64,000 bases of DNA from Paenalkalicoccus suaedae (GTDB lineage: Bacteria; Bacillota; Bacilli; Bacillales; Salisediminibacteriaceae). The notes under the pieces were generated by a model. That model did no database searches. It was not told where the DNA came from and saw nothing but the letters and a program-made list of their open reading frames with translations. Positions 1 through 9,130 of this stretch are shown here, one piece after another. The position numbers were made by a program, and so were the translations under genes. The stretch is from positions 2,604,001-2,668,000 of the forward strand of contig NZ_CP041372.2 in the NCBI RefSeq assembly GCF_006965545.2, given 5' to 3'. Every line of letters begins with the position of its first letter. The first letter of the stretch is position 1.

Positions 1-449
1 CCAAACTTCTCTGCCTGCTTCATAAGGCGTAATGCTTTACGATACCCTTCTGGGTGAGGCATTCCAAAGTTGCGGCGAATGTTATCCTTTGTATCCTTCC
101 CCCGCTGATGACCTATAACCGTTATCGGTTGTCCTTCAAACATAGCAATTCCGCCAACTATCGCTTCGTCGTCTCCATAGGTACGATCTCCATGCAACTC
201 TAAGAAAGAGGTGAATAAGCGATCAATATAATCTTGTGTTGTTGGACGTTTGCCGTGTCTCGCAATATGCACGCGATCCCACGCCGTCATGTTGCCGTAA
301 ATATCTTGTTCTAACTGCTCTAAACGCTTCTCTAATTTCTCAATTTCTCCAGACATATCAATCTCTTTTTCCTCCGTAAAGGCTTTGAGCTCTGATATTT
401 TATCTCGTAACTCTGTAATTGGCTTCTCGAACGGTAATTCTTCTGGCAT
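1..449 (-). CDS. accA: Acetyl-CoA carboxylase carboxyltransferase subunit alpha (partial)
   Basis: AccA pairs with AccD to move the carboxyl group from biotin on BCCP to acetyl-CoA, giving malonyl-CoA for fatty-acid synthesis in the cytoplasm. Only the N-terminal 149 codons are present; the rest lies beyond the left edge. The visible part starts [18 protein letters not shown], has the N-terminal helical segment, then the conserved [18 protein letters not shown] stretch and [12 protein letters not shown]. The ATG at 449 is preceded by an AGGGGAG ribosome site. It begins 15 bp after accD stops, so accD-accA is one transcript. Confidence 0.95.
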   Translation of the reverse strand, partial: MPEELPFEKPITELRDKISELKAFTEEKEIDMSGEIEKLEKRLEQLEQDIYGNMTAWDRVHIARHGKRPTTQDYIDRLFTSFLELHGDRTYGDDEAIVGGIAMFEGQPITVIGHQRGKDTKDNIRRNFGMPHPEGYRKALRLMKQAEKF

Positions 450-464
450 GCTTGATTCTCCCCT

Positions 465-1310
465 CTATGCTGAATGAATCGCAACGATTGTTTTTAATGT
501 TTCTTTCATTTCATGTCGATGAACAACCATATCCAATTGCCCGTGCTCCATTAAAAACTCGGCCGTTTGGAAATCATCCGGTAGCTTTTGGCGAATCGTC
601 TGTTCAATGATTCGTCTTCCCGCAAATCCAATAAGTGCGCCAGGCTCTGCGATATTAATATCGCCTAATGATGCGAAACTTGCAGAAACCCCACCAGTAG
701 TTGGATGAGTCATGATACTTACAAATAGAAGCCCCTCTTCGTGCAAGCGTCTGAGTGCAGTACTTGTCTTAGCCATCTGCATAAGACTAAAGACGCCCTC
801 CTGCATTCTCGCGCCACCAGAGGCTGCAAACATGAGGAATGGCTTGCGTTCTTCAATCGCAATAGAGATCGCACGCACCATCTTTTCGCCCACAACAGAT
901 CCCATACTCCCCATTCGAAAGCGAGCATCCATGATCCCAACAATGACTCCGTAGCCATCAATAGTACCACGGCCCGTCACAACAGCTTCGTTTAAGCCAG
1001 TCTTTTCTCGGTCCATCGCAGACTTTCGCTCATATTCGGGGAAGCCAAGGGGATCCTTCGCAATCATGTCGCGGTCAAATTCCTCGAAGCTACCTTCGTC
1101 AAGCGTCCACTCAATGCGATCCTCGGCACCTATACGATGATGGAAGCCGCACTGGTCACAAACAAGTTTGTTGTTACGAAGCTCTTTTATGTAACTAATA
1201 GATTTACATTTAGGACATTTACTCATTAACCCTTCTGGCACTTCTTGCTTTGCTTTTTCAGAAGGGATGGTTGCATATTTCGGTTTTTTTGAAAATAAGT
1301 CCCTTATCAT
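465..1310 (-). CDS. accD: Acetyl-CoA carboxylase carboxyltransferase subunit beta
   Basis: This is the beta subunit of the carboxyltransferase that forms malonyl-CoA together with AccA. The 281-residue protein has the N-terminal four-cysteine zinc ribbon (CPKC at residues 32-35 and CDQC at 51-54), followed by the crotonase-like carboxyltransferase core with [12 protein letters not shown] and [10 protein letters not shown], which line the acyl-CoA pocket. Length and motifs are normal for Bacillus. The start has a GAGGTG ribosome site. The gene follows the FadR-type regulator by 25 bp with no terminator between, so the regulator probably sits in the same operon. Confidence 0.97.
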   Translation of the reverse strand: MIRDLFSKKPKYATIPSEKAKQEVPEGLMSKCPKCKSISYIKELRNNKLVCDQCGFHHRIGAEDRIEWTLDEGSFEEFDRDMIAKDPLGFPEYERKSAMDREKTGLNEAVVTGRGTIDGYGVIVGIMDARFRMGSMGSVVGEKMVRAISIAIEERKPFLMFAASGGARMQEGVFSLMQMAKTSTALRRLHEEGLLFVSIMTHPTTGGVSASFASLGDINIAEPGALIGFAGRRIIEQTIRQKLPDDFQTAEFLMEHGQLDMVVHRHEMKETLKTIVAIHSA

Positions 1311-1335
1311 AGGAAATCACCTCATAAGTTAGGTT

Positions 1336-2001
1336 TTAAAATTGACTATTTGCTAAGTGAATATTCATTTTATCAACGGCTCTACTAACATCTCTACATT
1401 TAATTGCTTCGACGATTGACTCGTGCTCCTCTAAAGCATGCTCCATGCGCCCTTCTCTTGATAGGGATTCTCTAAGCGCGACTTTACTATATTCGACGAG
1501 CGGTCTCCAAATATTCATCATGAGTTTATTTTGACTGATTTGAACAATTGTTTTATGAAAGAGGATGTCCTCCTCTACAGGAATGTGGCCATCACGCCAT
1601 ACGTGGTAAGAATCACGAAGAACATTCTCTAATTCTTCTACTTCCTCGGCTGTCGCTCGGTCACATGCGAGCCTGACAGCTTCTACCTCTATCATTCGCC
1701 TTGTCTCTCTAAGATCCCTTCTCGCTCTCGGATCCTGTAAAAAAAAGCTTGCCAGAATTTCCGCCAATCGGTGACTTCCTGCTTGCTTTACAAAGGTGCC
1801 TTCTCCTTTTCTTGTCTCAATTAAATCTAATAGCTCTAGAGAACGCAGTGCCTCTCTGACAGACGATCTTCCTACCTGTAGTCGCTCTGATAGATCGCGC
1901 TCAGAGGGTAGCTTGTCCCCGGCACTTAAATCATTTGTCATGATTAGTTGTTCAATCTCTTTTAAGATCCGAACGTATACCTTATTTTCTGTCACCGCCA
2001 T
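1336..2001 (-). CDS. FadR-subfamily GntR transcriptional regulator
   Basis: A 221-residue regulator with an N-terminal winged helix (LPSERDLSERLQVGRSSVREALRSL, about residues 31-55) and an all-helical FCD ligand domain. The FCD metal-site pattern is visible: Asp and His in EEDILFHKTI, His in EEHESIVEAI and His in MNIHLANS. FCD regulators sense organic acids or acyl compounds. It lies between malic enzyme and accDA, and a perfect TGGTCTGACCA-type palindrome, the operator style of this subfamily, sits at the malic enzyme promoter (3374-3392). I infer that it controls malic enzyme and perhaps itself with accDA; the ligand is not known. The start has an AGGAGG ribosome site. Confidence 0.9.
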   Translation of the reverse strand: MAVTENKVYVRILKEIEQLIMTNDLSAGDKLPSERDLSERLQVGRSSVREALRSLELLDLIETRKGEGTFVKQAGSHRLAEILASFFLQDPRARRDLRETRRMIEVEAVRLACDRATAEEVEELENVLRDSYHVWRDGHIPVEEDILFHKTIVQISQNKLMMNIWRPLVEYSKVALRESLSREGRMEHALEEHESIVEAIKCRDVSRAVDKMNIHLANSQF

Positions 2002-2046
2002 GGAGGTCCTCCTAGTCTTATAAAATGGGGGGTAGTAAACCTCTAA

Positions 2047-2087
2047 AGGGTTGCGGCAGATAGGAATCCCCTACTCGCCACAACCCT
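2047..2087 (-). terminator. Hairpin downstream of malic enzyme gene
   Basis: An 11-bp stem (AGGGTTGYGGC-type arms at 2047-2057 and 2077-2087, one G-U pair) with a 19-nt loop lies just after the malic enzyme stop on the minus strand. The following run of T is short (TTTAG), so termination may be partial, letting some transcript continue into the FadR-type regulator and accDA. Confidence 0.55.
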
Positions 2088-2103
2088 ATAGATGTTAGGA
2101 AAG

Positions 2104-3339
2104 CTATTCTTCGATCATTGTAAGCTCCATCGTACGCTTCCAAACTTCCTCTGGGTCTACTTTACGTCTTGCTACGCCTGTTTCCATCGCTGCTTTTGCT
2201 ACACTTCTTGCTACAGCTGGAGCAATACGCGCATCAAAAGGTCCTGGAATGACGTAGTCTGCATGACGCTCTTCGTCAGTTACAAGGTCTGCAATTGCTT
2301 TAACCGCTGCAAGCTTCATTTCTTCGTTAATATGCGTGGCATACACGTCTAATGCCCCGCGGAAAATACCAGGGAAAGCAAGTACATTATTCACCTGATT
2401 TGGGAAGTCTGAACGACCTGTACCAATAACAGCTGCACCTGCCGCTTTAGCTAAGTCTGGCATAATTTCAGGTACTGGATTGGCCATGGCAAAAATAATA
2501 GGATCTGCATTCATTGACTCGACCATCTCAGGTGTTAATGCTCCTTCAACAGATACACCGATAAAAACGTCCATGTCCTTTACAACTTCCTCTAGCTTCC
2601 CATCCACTTTATTACGGTTTGTCACTTGAGCAATCTCATGCTTTAAGTCGTTCATTCCATAAGGACGCCCTTCGTAAATAGCACCCTTTGAATCACAAAG
2701 AATAATGTCTTTTACACCCATTGTGCGTAAAAGCTTTAAGATGGCAATACCAGCTGCACCGGCTCCATTAATAACAACTCGCACTTCGCCCATGGTCTTG
2801 TCCGTGATGCGCAGTGCATTTAACAGTCCAGCAGCTGTTACAATTGCCGTTCCATGCTGATCATCGTGGAAAACTGGGATATTCATTTCTTTTTTCAGAC
2901 GCTCTTCGATTTCAAAGCAACGAGGTGCCGCGATGTCCTCTAAATTAACGCCACCGAAAGTTGGTTCCATTAGTTTTACCGTTTGAACAATCGTATCTAC
3001 ATCCGTTGTGTTTAAGCAAATAGGAAATGCGTCTACTCCCGCGAAGGATTTAAATAGCACAGCCTTTCCTTCCATAACTGGCATTGCTGCTTCAGGTCCG
3101 ATATTCCCGAGTCCAAGTACGGCTGTTCCATCCGACACAACGGCTACCATATTTCCTTTCACCGTATAGTCATAAACCGTTTGAGGATCTTTAAAAATTT
3201 CTTTACAAGGCTCTGCTACGCCTGGTGAATAAGCTAACGACAAGTCACGCGCATTACGTACCGGGACTTTTGCTTTCGTCTCAATTTTCCCTTTTTTAAT
3301 ACGGTGCATATGTAATGCTTCTTCTCTTAGTGTCGCCAA
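2104..3339 (-). CDS. ytsJ: NAD(P)-dependent malic enzyme (YtsJ type)
   Basis: Oxidative decarboxylation of malate to pyruvate with reduction of NAD(P). The 411-residue protein starts MATLREEALHMHR and matches the Bacillus YtsJ family over its whole length: LSLAYSPGVAEPC, GNMVAVVSDGTAVLGLGNIGPEA, the metal-site region HDDQHGTAIV, and the Rossmann motif INGAGAAGIAI. I chose the TTG at 3339 because AAGGAG lies 9 nt upstream and the family N terminus begins there; an upstream in-frame TTG at 3399 would overlap the operator and has no ribosome site. It follows dnaE, but a terminator and its own promoter region separate them. Confidence 0.93.
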   Translation of the reverse strand: MATLREEALHMHRIKKGKIETKAKVPVRNARDLSLAYSPGVAEPCKEIFKDPQTVYDYTVKGNMVAVVSDGTAVLGLGNIGPEAAMPVMEGKAVLFKSFAGVDAFPICLNTTDVDTIVQTVKLMEPTFGGVNLEDIAAPRCFEIEERLKKEMNIPVFHDDQHGTAIVTAAGLLNALRITDKTMGEVRVVINGAGAAGIAILKLLRTMGVKDIILCDSKGAIYEGRPYGMNDLKHEIAQVTNRNKVDGKLEEVVKDMDVFIGVSVEGALTPEMVESMNADPIIFAMANPVPEIMPDLAKAAGAAVIGTGRSDFPNQVNNVLAFPGIFRGALDVYATHINEEMKLAAVKAIADLVTDEERHADYVIPGPFDARIAPAVARSVAKAAMETGVARRKVDPEEVWKRTMELTMIEE

Positions 3340-3373
3340 ACATTCCACTCTCCTTATCATTGTCCGATTATCT

Positions 3374-3392
3374 AAAGTGGTCTGACCACTTT
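3374..3392. promoter_or_regulatory. Putative FadR/GntR operator upstream of malic enzyme gene
   Basis: AAAGTGGTCTGACCACTTT is a perfect 19-bp palindrome around one central base. Its core TGGTCTGACCA fits the TNGTNNNACNA pattern known for FadR/LldR-type GntR regulators. It lies 35-53 bp upstream of the malic enzyme start and the only GntR regulator seen is the next gene but one. On the minus strand a TTGCTT and a TAGATAAT flank it, so bound protein would likely block the promoter. Confidence 0.65.
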
Positions 3393-3410
3393 TAAGCAAT
3401 TTTTATTATA

Positions 3411-3438
3411 ACAAAAAAGGGTGTACATTACACCCTTT
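3411..3438 (-). terminator. dnaE terminator overlapping its stop codon
   Basis: On the minus strand AAAGGGTGTA and TACACCCTTT form a perfect 10-bp stem with a 3-nt loop, followed by a T run. The last codons and the TAA of dnaE lie inside the stem. Confidence 0.8.
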
Positions 3439-6400
3439 GATTTTTTAACACGACATTTTTCACACCTAAAAGTCCTTTAAGCTTTGTGATAAACGAGGCA
3501 TCAACGCCAACATTCCACATCTCCGATAACCGAATGACCTGATTTGTTGACTCGTACTTCATCACAACCTTCGTATCTCCAGGCGTATCTTCTAATAATT
3601 TTTTTAACTCGTCGAGTCCCGTTTTCTCTTTCACAGTAGGAATAAATAAATAAAGAGTTGGCTCTCTCTCCGCCTCTGCTCGCTCCATGAGTGTCTCGAC
3701 TGTCGTACATTTATCTAGTATAAGACTAAGCTCTCCTGAATATTCTTGGAGCTTCCCTTCAATAAACAATTGATCTCCTGGAGTTAGCTTAAGCTGATGC
3801 TCTTTATACTGCTTAGGGAAAACAGTAATATCTAATTCGCCACTTTCGTCACTTAAAAGAACGAACGCCATTTGTTCCTTCTTTTTCGTTTCGATTGCAC
3901 GCACGGACTCCACAAGACCGGCGACCCGAACAGACACGTGAGGCTTTTGCTCCTTCGCTTCCGCAATCGTCATCCGCTTATACGTGCTAAGTAGCTCCAT
4001 GGCCTCCTCTAGTGGATGACCCGACAAGTAAAATCCGACGGTCTCTCTTTCTAAGCGAAGTCGCTCTAAAAGCGGAAGCTCCTTCGCTTCTTTATACGTC
4101 GGACGAACATCCTCTTCGAAGAAAAGAAAGTCGTCGCCCTGCTGACGTTTTTCCTGTTCTTTTTCAGCAAACACGAGCGCTTCATCTAAAGAAGCTAAAA
4201 GTTCATTACGGTTCGGATGAATATCGTCTAAGCTTCCGCTCACGATAAGCACCTCTAGTGCACGACGATTGAGGACATGTTGCAAGCGGTCAACGAAGTC
4301 AAAGAAGTCTGCGAATCGCTTTTCCCGACGTGCATCGACGATCTGTTGCATCGCCCGGTAGCCAATATGTTTAATCATCCCTAACCCTAAACGAATCGCG
4401 TCTCCTTCAAGCGTACAACGTACGTGACTCTCCGTGACAGATGGAGCAAGGACAGCTATCCCCATCTTTTTCGTCTCATTCACGTAGTCAGCTAGCTTCT
4501 CGTGGTGATGAAGGCTCGTATCCATAAGTCCAGACATGAAGGCATGTGGGACATGCGCCTTTAAATAGGCAAGCTGGTAGGAAATCATGGAGTAGGCGAC
4601 CGCATGACTACGGTTAAATCCATAGTCGGCAAAACGCACGATTAAATCATAGACAGTAAGAGCATCCTGCTCCGAATAGTCAAGGCGACGCGCTCCATTA
4701 ACAAACTGCTCTCTTCCTTGTTCTAAATCCTCACGCTTCTTTTTACTAACGGCTCGACGTAATAAATCTGCCTCTCCAAGACGATACCCAGCCATTTTGG
4801 CAGCTATTTGCATGATCTGCTCTTGATAAATCATAACCCCGTAAGTTGGCTTTAAAATGTCCGTTAAATCAGTATGTGGATATTGAACTGCCTCTTTCCC
4901 ATGCTTTCGATTAATATAGACAGGGATTTGTTCCATCGGACCTGGACGATAAAGAGCATTTACTGCCACAATATCTTCAAAAGAAGTAGGTTTAAGACGA
5001 CGTAATACACTCCTCATCCCTTGAGATTCAAGCTGAAATATACCAGATGTATCACCATCACCTAATACCTTAAAGGTCGCTTCATCTGACGACGGAAGGT
5101 TTTCTATGTCTATCGCATTCCCCTGCTCGCGAGATAAATAAAGCACGCGTTGCATAAAGCTTAAATTGCGCAATCCTAAAAAGTCCATTTTAAGTAGACC
5201 GATTTTTTCTAAAACACCCATGGGGTACTGCGTGATGTATAGTCCATCGTTACCTGATTGGAGTGGTACTAAAGAATCGAGCCGCTCTTTACTCATCACG
5301 ATTCCGGCCGCATGGACAGAAGTATGTCTCGGCAGTCCCTCAATCGTCTCCGCGATCCGATAGAGACGCGCAAGCTCCTCATCTCCATCGACAAGCTCTT
5401 TAAATCGCTTCACTTCCATCGCATCCTTGAGCTTGGTCTGAGGCTTTGATGGAACAAGCTTCGCAAGCTGATCAATCTTCCGTGGGTCAATTTGGAGTGT
5501 TCGCGCACTATCTCGAAGGGCCGCTTTAGCCGCCAACGTTCCAAACGTGACGATTTGCGCGACTCGCTCCTTTCCATACTTATTCGCAACGTATTGGATA
5601 ACGAGATCCCGATCTATGTCAGAAAAGTCGATATCAATATCCGGCATGGAGACACGCTCTGGATTTAAAAACCGCTCAAATAATAGCCCGTATTTAATCG
5701 GGTCCACATTCGTTATTTCCAACACGTAGGCAACGAGGGAACCTGCAGCCGATCCTCGACCAGGTCCTGTAGGAATCCCTTCTCGGTGAGCAAATTGCAT
5801 GAAGTCTGCGACGATCAAAAAATAATCTTCAAACCCCATGTTGCCTATAACGGATAGTTCATGCTGAAGTCGCTTTTGAATGTCCTCTGTTATGGCTTTC
5901 CCATAGCGTTTATGAAGCCCTCTGTCACACCACTCTGCTAATTCTCGTTTACTATCTGCGACATCAAAAGACGGAAGGTGTAATTCATTCATTGGTGGCT
6001 CAAACGAGCACATATCCGCTATTTCACGAGTGGCTCGAATCGCTTCTGGCAAAGAGGAAAAGTGCTCTACCATTTCTTCTGGACTCGTTAAATAATTTTC
6101 TTCTGCGGTAACTGTAGGCAGTTCTTCAATCGAACACCCTAGCTTAATCGCATGAAGTGTTTTTGTTGCTTCCATATCCTCAGGATATAAAAACTGCACA
6201 TGATTAGATGCAACTGTTCGAATTGTGTTTGCTTTTGCAAAAGCGCTCACATCTAAGAGCTTTTGACGTGCCTCTCTCGTACGAATAGGCTGAAGCTCCA
6301 CATATACGTTTTCCGTCATGGCTTTAAGTTGTTTATATATAGCAAGGGCGTCTTGTCCTGACATTACAGCAGCTTGAATGGGTCCTTCGATAAATGGCGA

Positions 6401-6763
6401 AATAATAACGAAATTAGAAGCGAATTCTGCAAGTTCTTCATACGTAATAAATCGCTCGCGCTCCTCTTTTGTATTACATATCGTGACAAGCTTTACTAGG
6501 CCTTCATAGCCAGACTGATTTTTAGCGAGTAAAAGAAGCCTGGTACTCGCTGACTCCACGCTTATTTCCACGCCGATAATAGGCTTTATCTCATATTTTT
6601 GACATGCTTCAAAAAACGGGATCGCCCCGTACATCGCATCAATATCTGTTAATGCTAACGTGTCATAATGAAGTTCTTTTGCACGTCTCACTAAACCATC
6701 AATTCTAGCCGCACTTTGAAGTAAGCTATATTCACTATGTACATGCAAATGTACGAAACTCAT
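3428..6763 (-). CDS. dnaE: DNA polymerase III alpha subunit DnaE
   Basis: The second replicative polymerase of low-GC Gram-positives, which extends RNA primers before PolC takes over. The 1111-residue protein has an N-terminal PHP domain (FVHLHVHSEYSLLQSAARI at the start), the polymerase palm with the catalytic aspartates in PDIDIDFSD near residue 371, the helix-hairpin-helix region, and a C-terminal OB fold (VRVAGLVESVRAI, from about 945). Length is normal for the Bacillus enzyme (about 1115). A good GGAGGGA ribosome site precedes the ATG. It is divergent from ytrH. Confidence 0.98.
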   Translation of the reverse strand: MSFVHLHVHSEYSLLQSAARIDGLVRRAKELHYDTLALTDIDAMYGAIPFFEACQKYEIKPIIGVEISVESASTRLLLLAKNQSGYEGLVKLVTICNTKEERERFITYEELAEFASNFVIISPFIEGPIQAAVMSGQDALAIYKQLKAMTENVYVELQPIRTREARQKLLDVSAFAKANTIRTVASNHVQFLYPEDMEATKTLHAIKLGCSIEELPTVTAEENYLTSPEEMVEHFSSLPEAIRATREIADMCSFEPPMNELHLPSFDVADSKRELAEWCDRGLHKRYGKAITEDIQKRLQHELSVIGNMGFEDYFLIVADFMQFAHREGIPTGPGRGSAAGSLVAYVLEITNVDPIKYGLLFERFLNPERVSMPDIDIDFSDIDRDLVIQYVANKYGKERVAQIVTFGTLAAKAALRDSARTLQIDPRKIDQLAKLVPSKPQTKLKDAMEVKRFKELVDGDEELARLYRIAETIEGLPRHTSVHAAGIVMSKERLDSLVPLQSGNDGLYITQYPMGVLEKIGLLKMDFLGLRNLSFMQRVLYLSREQGNAIDIENLPSSDEATFKVLGDGDTSGIFQLESQGMRSVLRRLKPTSFEDIVAVNALYRPGPMEQIPVYINRKHGKEAVQYPHTDLTDILKPTYGVMIYQEQIMQIAAKMAGYRLGEADLLRRAVSKKKREDLEQGREQFVNGARRLDYSEQDALTVYDLIVRFADYGFNRSHAVAYSMISYQLAYLKAHVPHAFMSGLMDTSLHHHEKLADYVNETKKMGIAVLAPSVTESHVRCTLEGDAIRLGLGMIKHIGYRAMQQIVDARREKRFADFFDFVDRLQHVLNRRALEVLIVSGSLDDIHPNRNELLASLDEALVFAEKEQEKRQQGDDFLFFEEDVRPTYKEAKELPLLERLRLERETVGFYLSGHPLEEAMELLSTYKRMTIAEAKEQKPHVSVRVAGLVESVRAIETKKKEQMAFVLLSDESGELDITVFPKQYKEHQLKLTPGDQLFIEGKLQEYSGELSLILDKCTTVETLMERAEAEREPTLYLFIPTVKEKTGLDELKKLLEDTPGDTKVVMKYESTNQVIRLSEMWNVGVDASFITKLKGLLGVKNVVLKNQRV

Positions 6764-6834
6764 TGAAATCCCTCCTTTCTTTTTAGTTTACCATGGCAAC
6801 AAACAAAATACGAACGTAAGTTCTATAAATATTC

Positions 6835-6864
6835 TCATATAATTCAATCTCTCTGCATAGCTAT
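6835..6864 (+). promoter_or_regulatory. Possible sigma-E promoter for ytrHI
   Basis: A TCATATA element and, 14 bp later, CATAGCTAT resemble the -35 and -10 of sporulation sigma-E. ytrH and ytrI belong to the mother-cell programme in B. subtilis, which is the main reason to suggest this. The match is loose. Confidence 0.3.
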
Positions 6865-6895
6865 AAAAAGGAGCCGAGCTAAGGAGGAGATAAAA

Positions 6896-7228
6896 GTGGA
6901 CAAAGACTTTTTAGCAACTTTAATTATTGATTTTTTTGTCGCGTTCGGTGTTATTGTCGGTGGATCATTTCTAGGAGGAATCGGTGCCTATTTAATCGGG
7001 AAGCCTCCTTTAACTATTATGAACGATTTAGCAACGACTTTAAAGATTTGGGCTCTTGTAGCTGCAATTGGAGGTACCTTCGACGCTATTTCTACCATTG
7101 AACGAGGCATTTTTGAAGGCACGCATGCTGATATCGTGAAGACAAGCATTATTATTGTTGCTGCCTTATTTGGCGCACACTCTGGATCTGTGTTTATTCA
7201 GTGGCTAACGCAGGAAGGCTTGCGATGA
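6896..7228 (+). CDS. ytrH: Sporulation membrane protein YtrH
   Basis: A 110-residue membrane protein needed for efficient sporulation in B. subtilis; its molecular role is not known. It has about three hydrophobic segments and the family signatures GGSFLGGIGAYL, KIWALVAAIGGTFDAI and ERGIFEG. The start is GTG at 6896 with a strong AAGGAGGAG ribosome site. Its TGA overlaps the ATG of ytrI, so the two are translationally coupled. Confidence 0.93.
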   Translation: MDKDFLATLIIDFFVAFGVIVGGSFLGGIGAYLIGKPPLTIMNDLATTLKIWALVAAIGGTFDAISTIERGIFEGTHADIVKTSIIIVAALFGAHSGSVFIQWLTQEGLR

Positions 7229-7734
7229 GAGTCCCGGAAACTCCCACTCCCGCAGTAAAACGATTTTTAGTTGGGGTCGTATTAGGTATGTTAATTGGCT
7301 GGCTATTTTTTATTTATCAATATGGGGACGTGCACGAATCTCTACTACTCGACATTCAAACGCTCGAATCTGAACTCGCCAAACAAACGCGTACAATTGA
7401 TATTTTACGGGAGGATCAGGTGAAGCAAAACGAAGAAAATGAACGTCGCTTAACCGTACAAGAGGTCCGCATCATTATTGCTAATGAGCGCACCTCTAAG
7501 TTAAGTGAATGGACTTTATATGAGTTAAAAGATTTGATTGAGCAGGAAGTGGAAGATGTACGAAATAAAGATATCGCCCACGTTGCCGAATCACGGTTTT
7601 TCCTTCAACGAATGCTCGAAAATAAAACATTTACGGTAAACCAACAAGAATACCAAGTATCCCTCATTCAGCTATTTTTATACACAACGCTCGAAGTTCA
7701 CGTGGAGGTTCACGAAGCATCCTCACAAAGCTGA
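7225..7734 (+). CDS. ytrI: Sporulation protein YtrI
   Basis: A 169-residue protein with one N-terminal membrane segment (about residues 10-31) and a long charged, probably coiled-coil and cytosolic or intermembrane region. It is the usual partner of YtrH in Bacillus sporulation. I chose the ATG at 7225, which overlaps the ytrH stop (ATGA) and gives the family N terminus MRVPETPTP; a longer form would begin inside ytrH. The 3' end overlaps the 3' end of the convergent nrnA gene by 25 bp. Confidence 0.88.
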   Translation: MRVPETPTPAVKRFLVGVVLGMLIGWLFFIYQYGDVHESLLLDIQTLESELAKQTRTIDILREDQVKQNEENERRLTVQEVRIIIANERTSKLSEWTLYELKDLIEQEVEDVRNKDIAHVAESRFFLQRMLENKTFTVNQQEYQVSLIQLFLYTTLEVHVEVHEASSQS

Positions 7735-8654
7735 TTGAGCTTTTTAATTAACTCATCAGCTTCTTCCCAAGTCGCAACGCTCGCACCCGACGCCATCGGG
7801 TGCCCTCCTCCGTTATACTGCTCAGCAAGTGTGTTAATAATGGGCTCCTTAGAGCGAAGTCGAACGCGAATAATATCCTCTTCTTCTACAAAAAATACCC
7901 ACGCCTTTAAACCTTCTAGTGTAGAGAAGCAATTCACGATAGCCGAGGAATCCTTAGACGTCACTTGATAGTTTTCCAATACGCTTTTCGTTAACTTAAT
8001 AGCTGCAGCCCCAGACGGCATCACGTCCACGTTTGATAGGACAAACCCTTCAAGCTTCATGACGTTACGCTTTTTTTCATATAGCTTCTCGTGGATCTCA
8101 TCCCGAGAAAAGGACGCATTAATTAAAAAGCTCGCATACCTAAACGTTTTTTCTGTCGTATTAGAGAATTTAAAGCGACCTGTATCAGCAACGATCCCTG
8201 CGTATAAAAGGCGCGCTAAATCGTTCTCAGGAGTATCGTTCGACAGCTCCAAGTACAACTCCGTAATCATCTCACACGTCGAAGATGCGTCAGTCGAAAC
8301 CCACTGAATATCCCCGTACCGATCCACTTCTGGATGATGATCAATTTTAATCAGCTTAGACGCCTTTTGATAGCGCTCATCATCAATTCGCTCCGTGTTC
8401 GCGGTATCACATGCAATAACAAGTGACTGCTCGAACGTCTCCTCGCTAATTTCATCCATTTCACTCAAGAATGAGAGCGACGGCTCCGTTTCGCCCCCTA
8501 GATATACCTTTTTATCGGGGAAAAAGGTGAGAATAAGCTCCTTTAATCCTGCCTGAGAGCCGATAGCATCCGGATCAGGACGAACATGGCGTAAAATGAT
8601 GATAGAATCCCATTGTTTAATTTCTTCAATAATTCGCTTTTTTACATCCGTCAT
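7710..8654 (-). CDS. nrnA: Bifunctional oligoribonuclease / pAp phosphatase NrnA
   Basis: NrnA degrades nanoRNAs and dephosphorylates 3'-phosphoadenosine 5'-phosphate. The 314-residue protein has the DHH domain (RHVRPDPDAIGSQ near residues 18-31, CDTANTERID, KIDHHPEVDRYG) and the DHHA1 domain with the C-terminal GGGHPMASGAS. The ATG at 8654 has AGGAG 8 nt upstream and gives the family N terminus. It runs convergently into ytrI with 25 bp of shared 3' sequence and is divergent from ytpI. Confidence 0.95.
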   Translation of the reverse strand: MTDVKKRIIEEIKQWDSIIILRHVRPDPDAIGSQAGLKELILTFFPDKKVYLGGETEPSLSFLSEMDEISEETFEQSLVIACDTANTERIDDERYQKASKLIKIDHHPEVDRYGDIQWVSTDASSTCEMITELYLELSNDTPENDLARLLYAGIVADTGRFKFSNTTEKTFRYASFLINASFSRDEIHEKLYEKKRNVMKLEGFVLSNVDVMPSGAAAIKLTKSVLENYQVTSKDSSAIVNCFSTLEGLKAWVFFVEEEDIIRVRLRSKEPIINTLAEQYNGGGHPMASGASVATWEEADELIKKLNQLCEDAS

Positions 8655-8742
8655 TTGACATACTCCTATCTGATGTTGCGACTTCGCCTTTGCTTCGCTA
8701 GAATAGATAGTGAAGCTAGATTTTGATAAAGGGGTCACATAC

Positions 8743-9036
8743 ATGCTGATTTTTATAATAGCTATCGTTAGTTCGTTAATTTTGTTTGTCTATTTCAAGG
8801 TCCAACAGGCACGCGTCCAAGGTCCAATGGAGAAGAAGTTTTATGCTGCTAAAGGTAGCATGTGCTTCGGGCTGTTCATGCTTGCGTTTGGTATGAATAG
8901 CTATATGGGGTTAGGTACGCAAGTTGCCTTGTTTGTAGCAATTGTATTTATTTTAATGGGTGGCGCCAACATTTTCTTTGGTTGGCAGCGCCATAAAGAA
9001 GTAAAGCCGTATGCGTTAAAAGAACGCGAAGCATAA
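8743..9036 (+). CDS. ytpI: YtpI-family membrane protein
   Basis: A 97-residue integral membrane protein with three hydrophobic segments (about 2-20, 40-56, 63-84). The family pattern is clear: GPMEKKFYAAKGSMCFGLFMLAFGMN and FILMGGANIFFG. Function is not known. The ATG at 8743 follows AAAGGGG. It is divergent from nrnA and followed by a strong terminator and repeat array A. Confidence 0.85.
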   Translation: MLIFIIAIVSSLILFVYFKVQQARVQGPMEKKFYAAKGSMCFGLFMLAFGMNSYMGLGTQVALFVAIVFILMGGANIFFGWQRHKEVKPYALKEREA

Positions 9037-9047
9037 TGGAATCTAGG

Positions 9048-9092
9048 AAGGCTGGGACAAGAGCGGAGCGATCCATTTGTCTCAGCCTTTTT
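9048..9092 (+). terminator. GGCTGGGACA-type terminator after ytpI
   Basis: Arms AAGGCTGGGACAA (9048-9060) and TTGTCTCAGCCTT (9077-9089) form a 13-bp stem with one G-U pair and a 16-nt loop, followed by a T run. The same core recurs at 15381, 40983 and 52091, and a shorter relative at 27908, each next to a tandem array. Confidence 0.9.
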
Positions 9093-9130
9093 GCGTGGAT
9101 TTACGTTTGTTTTATTGGTTTGGGCTTTAG

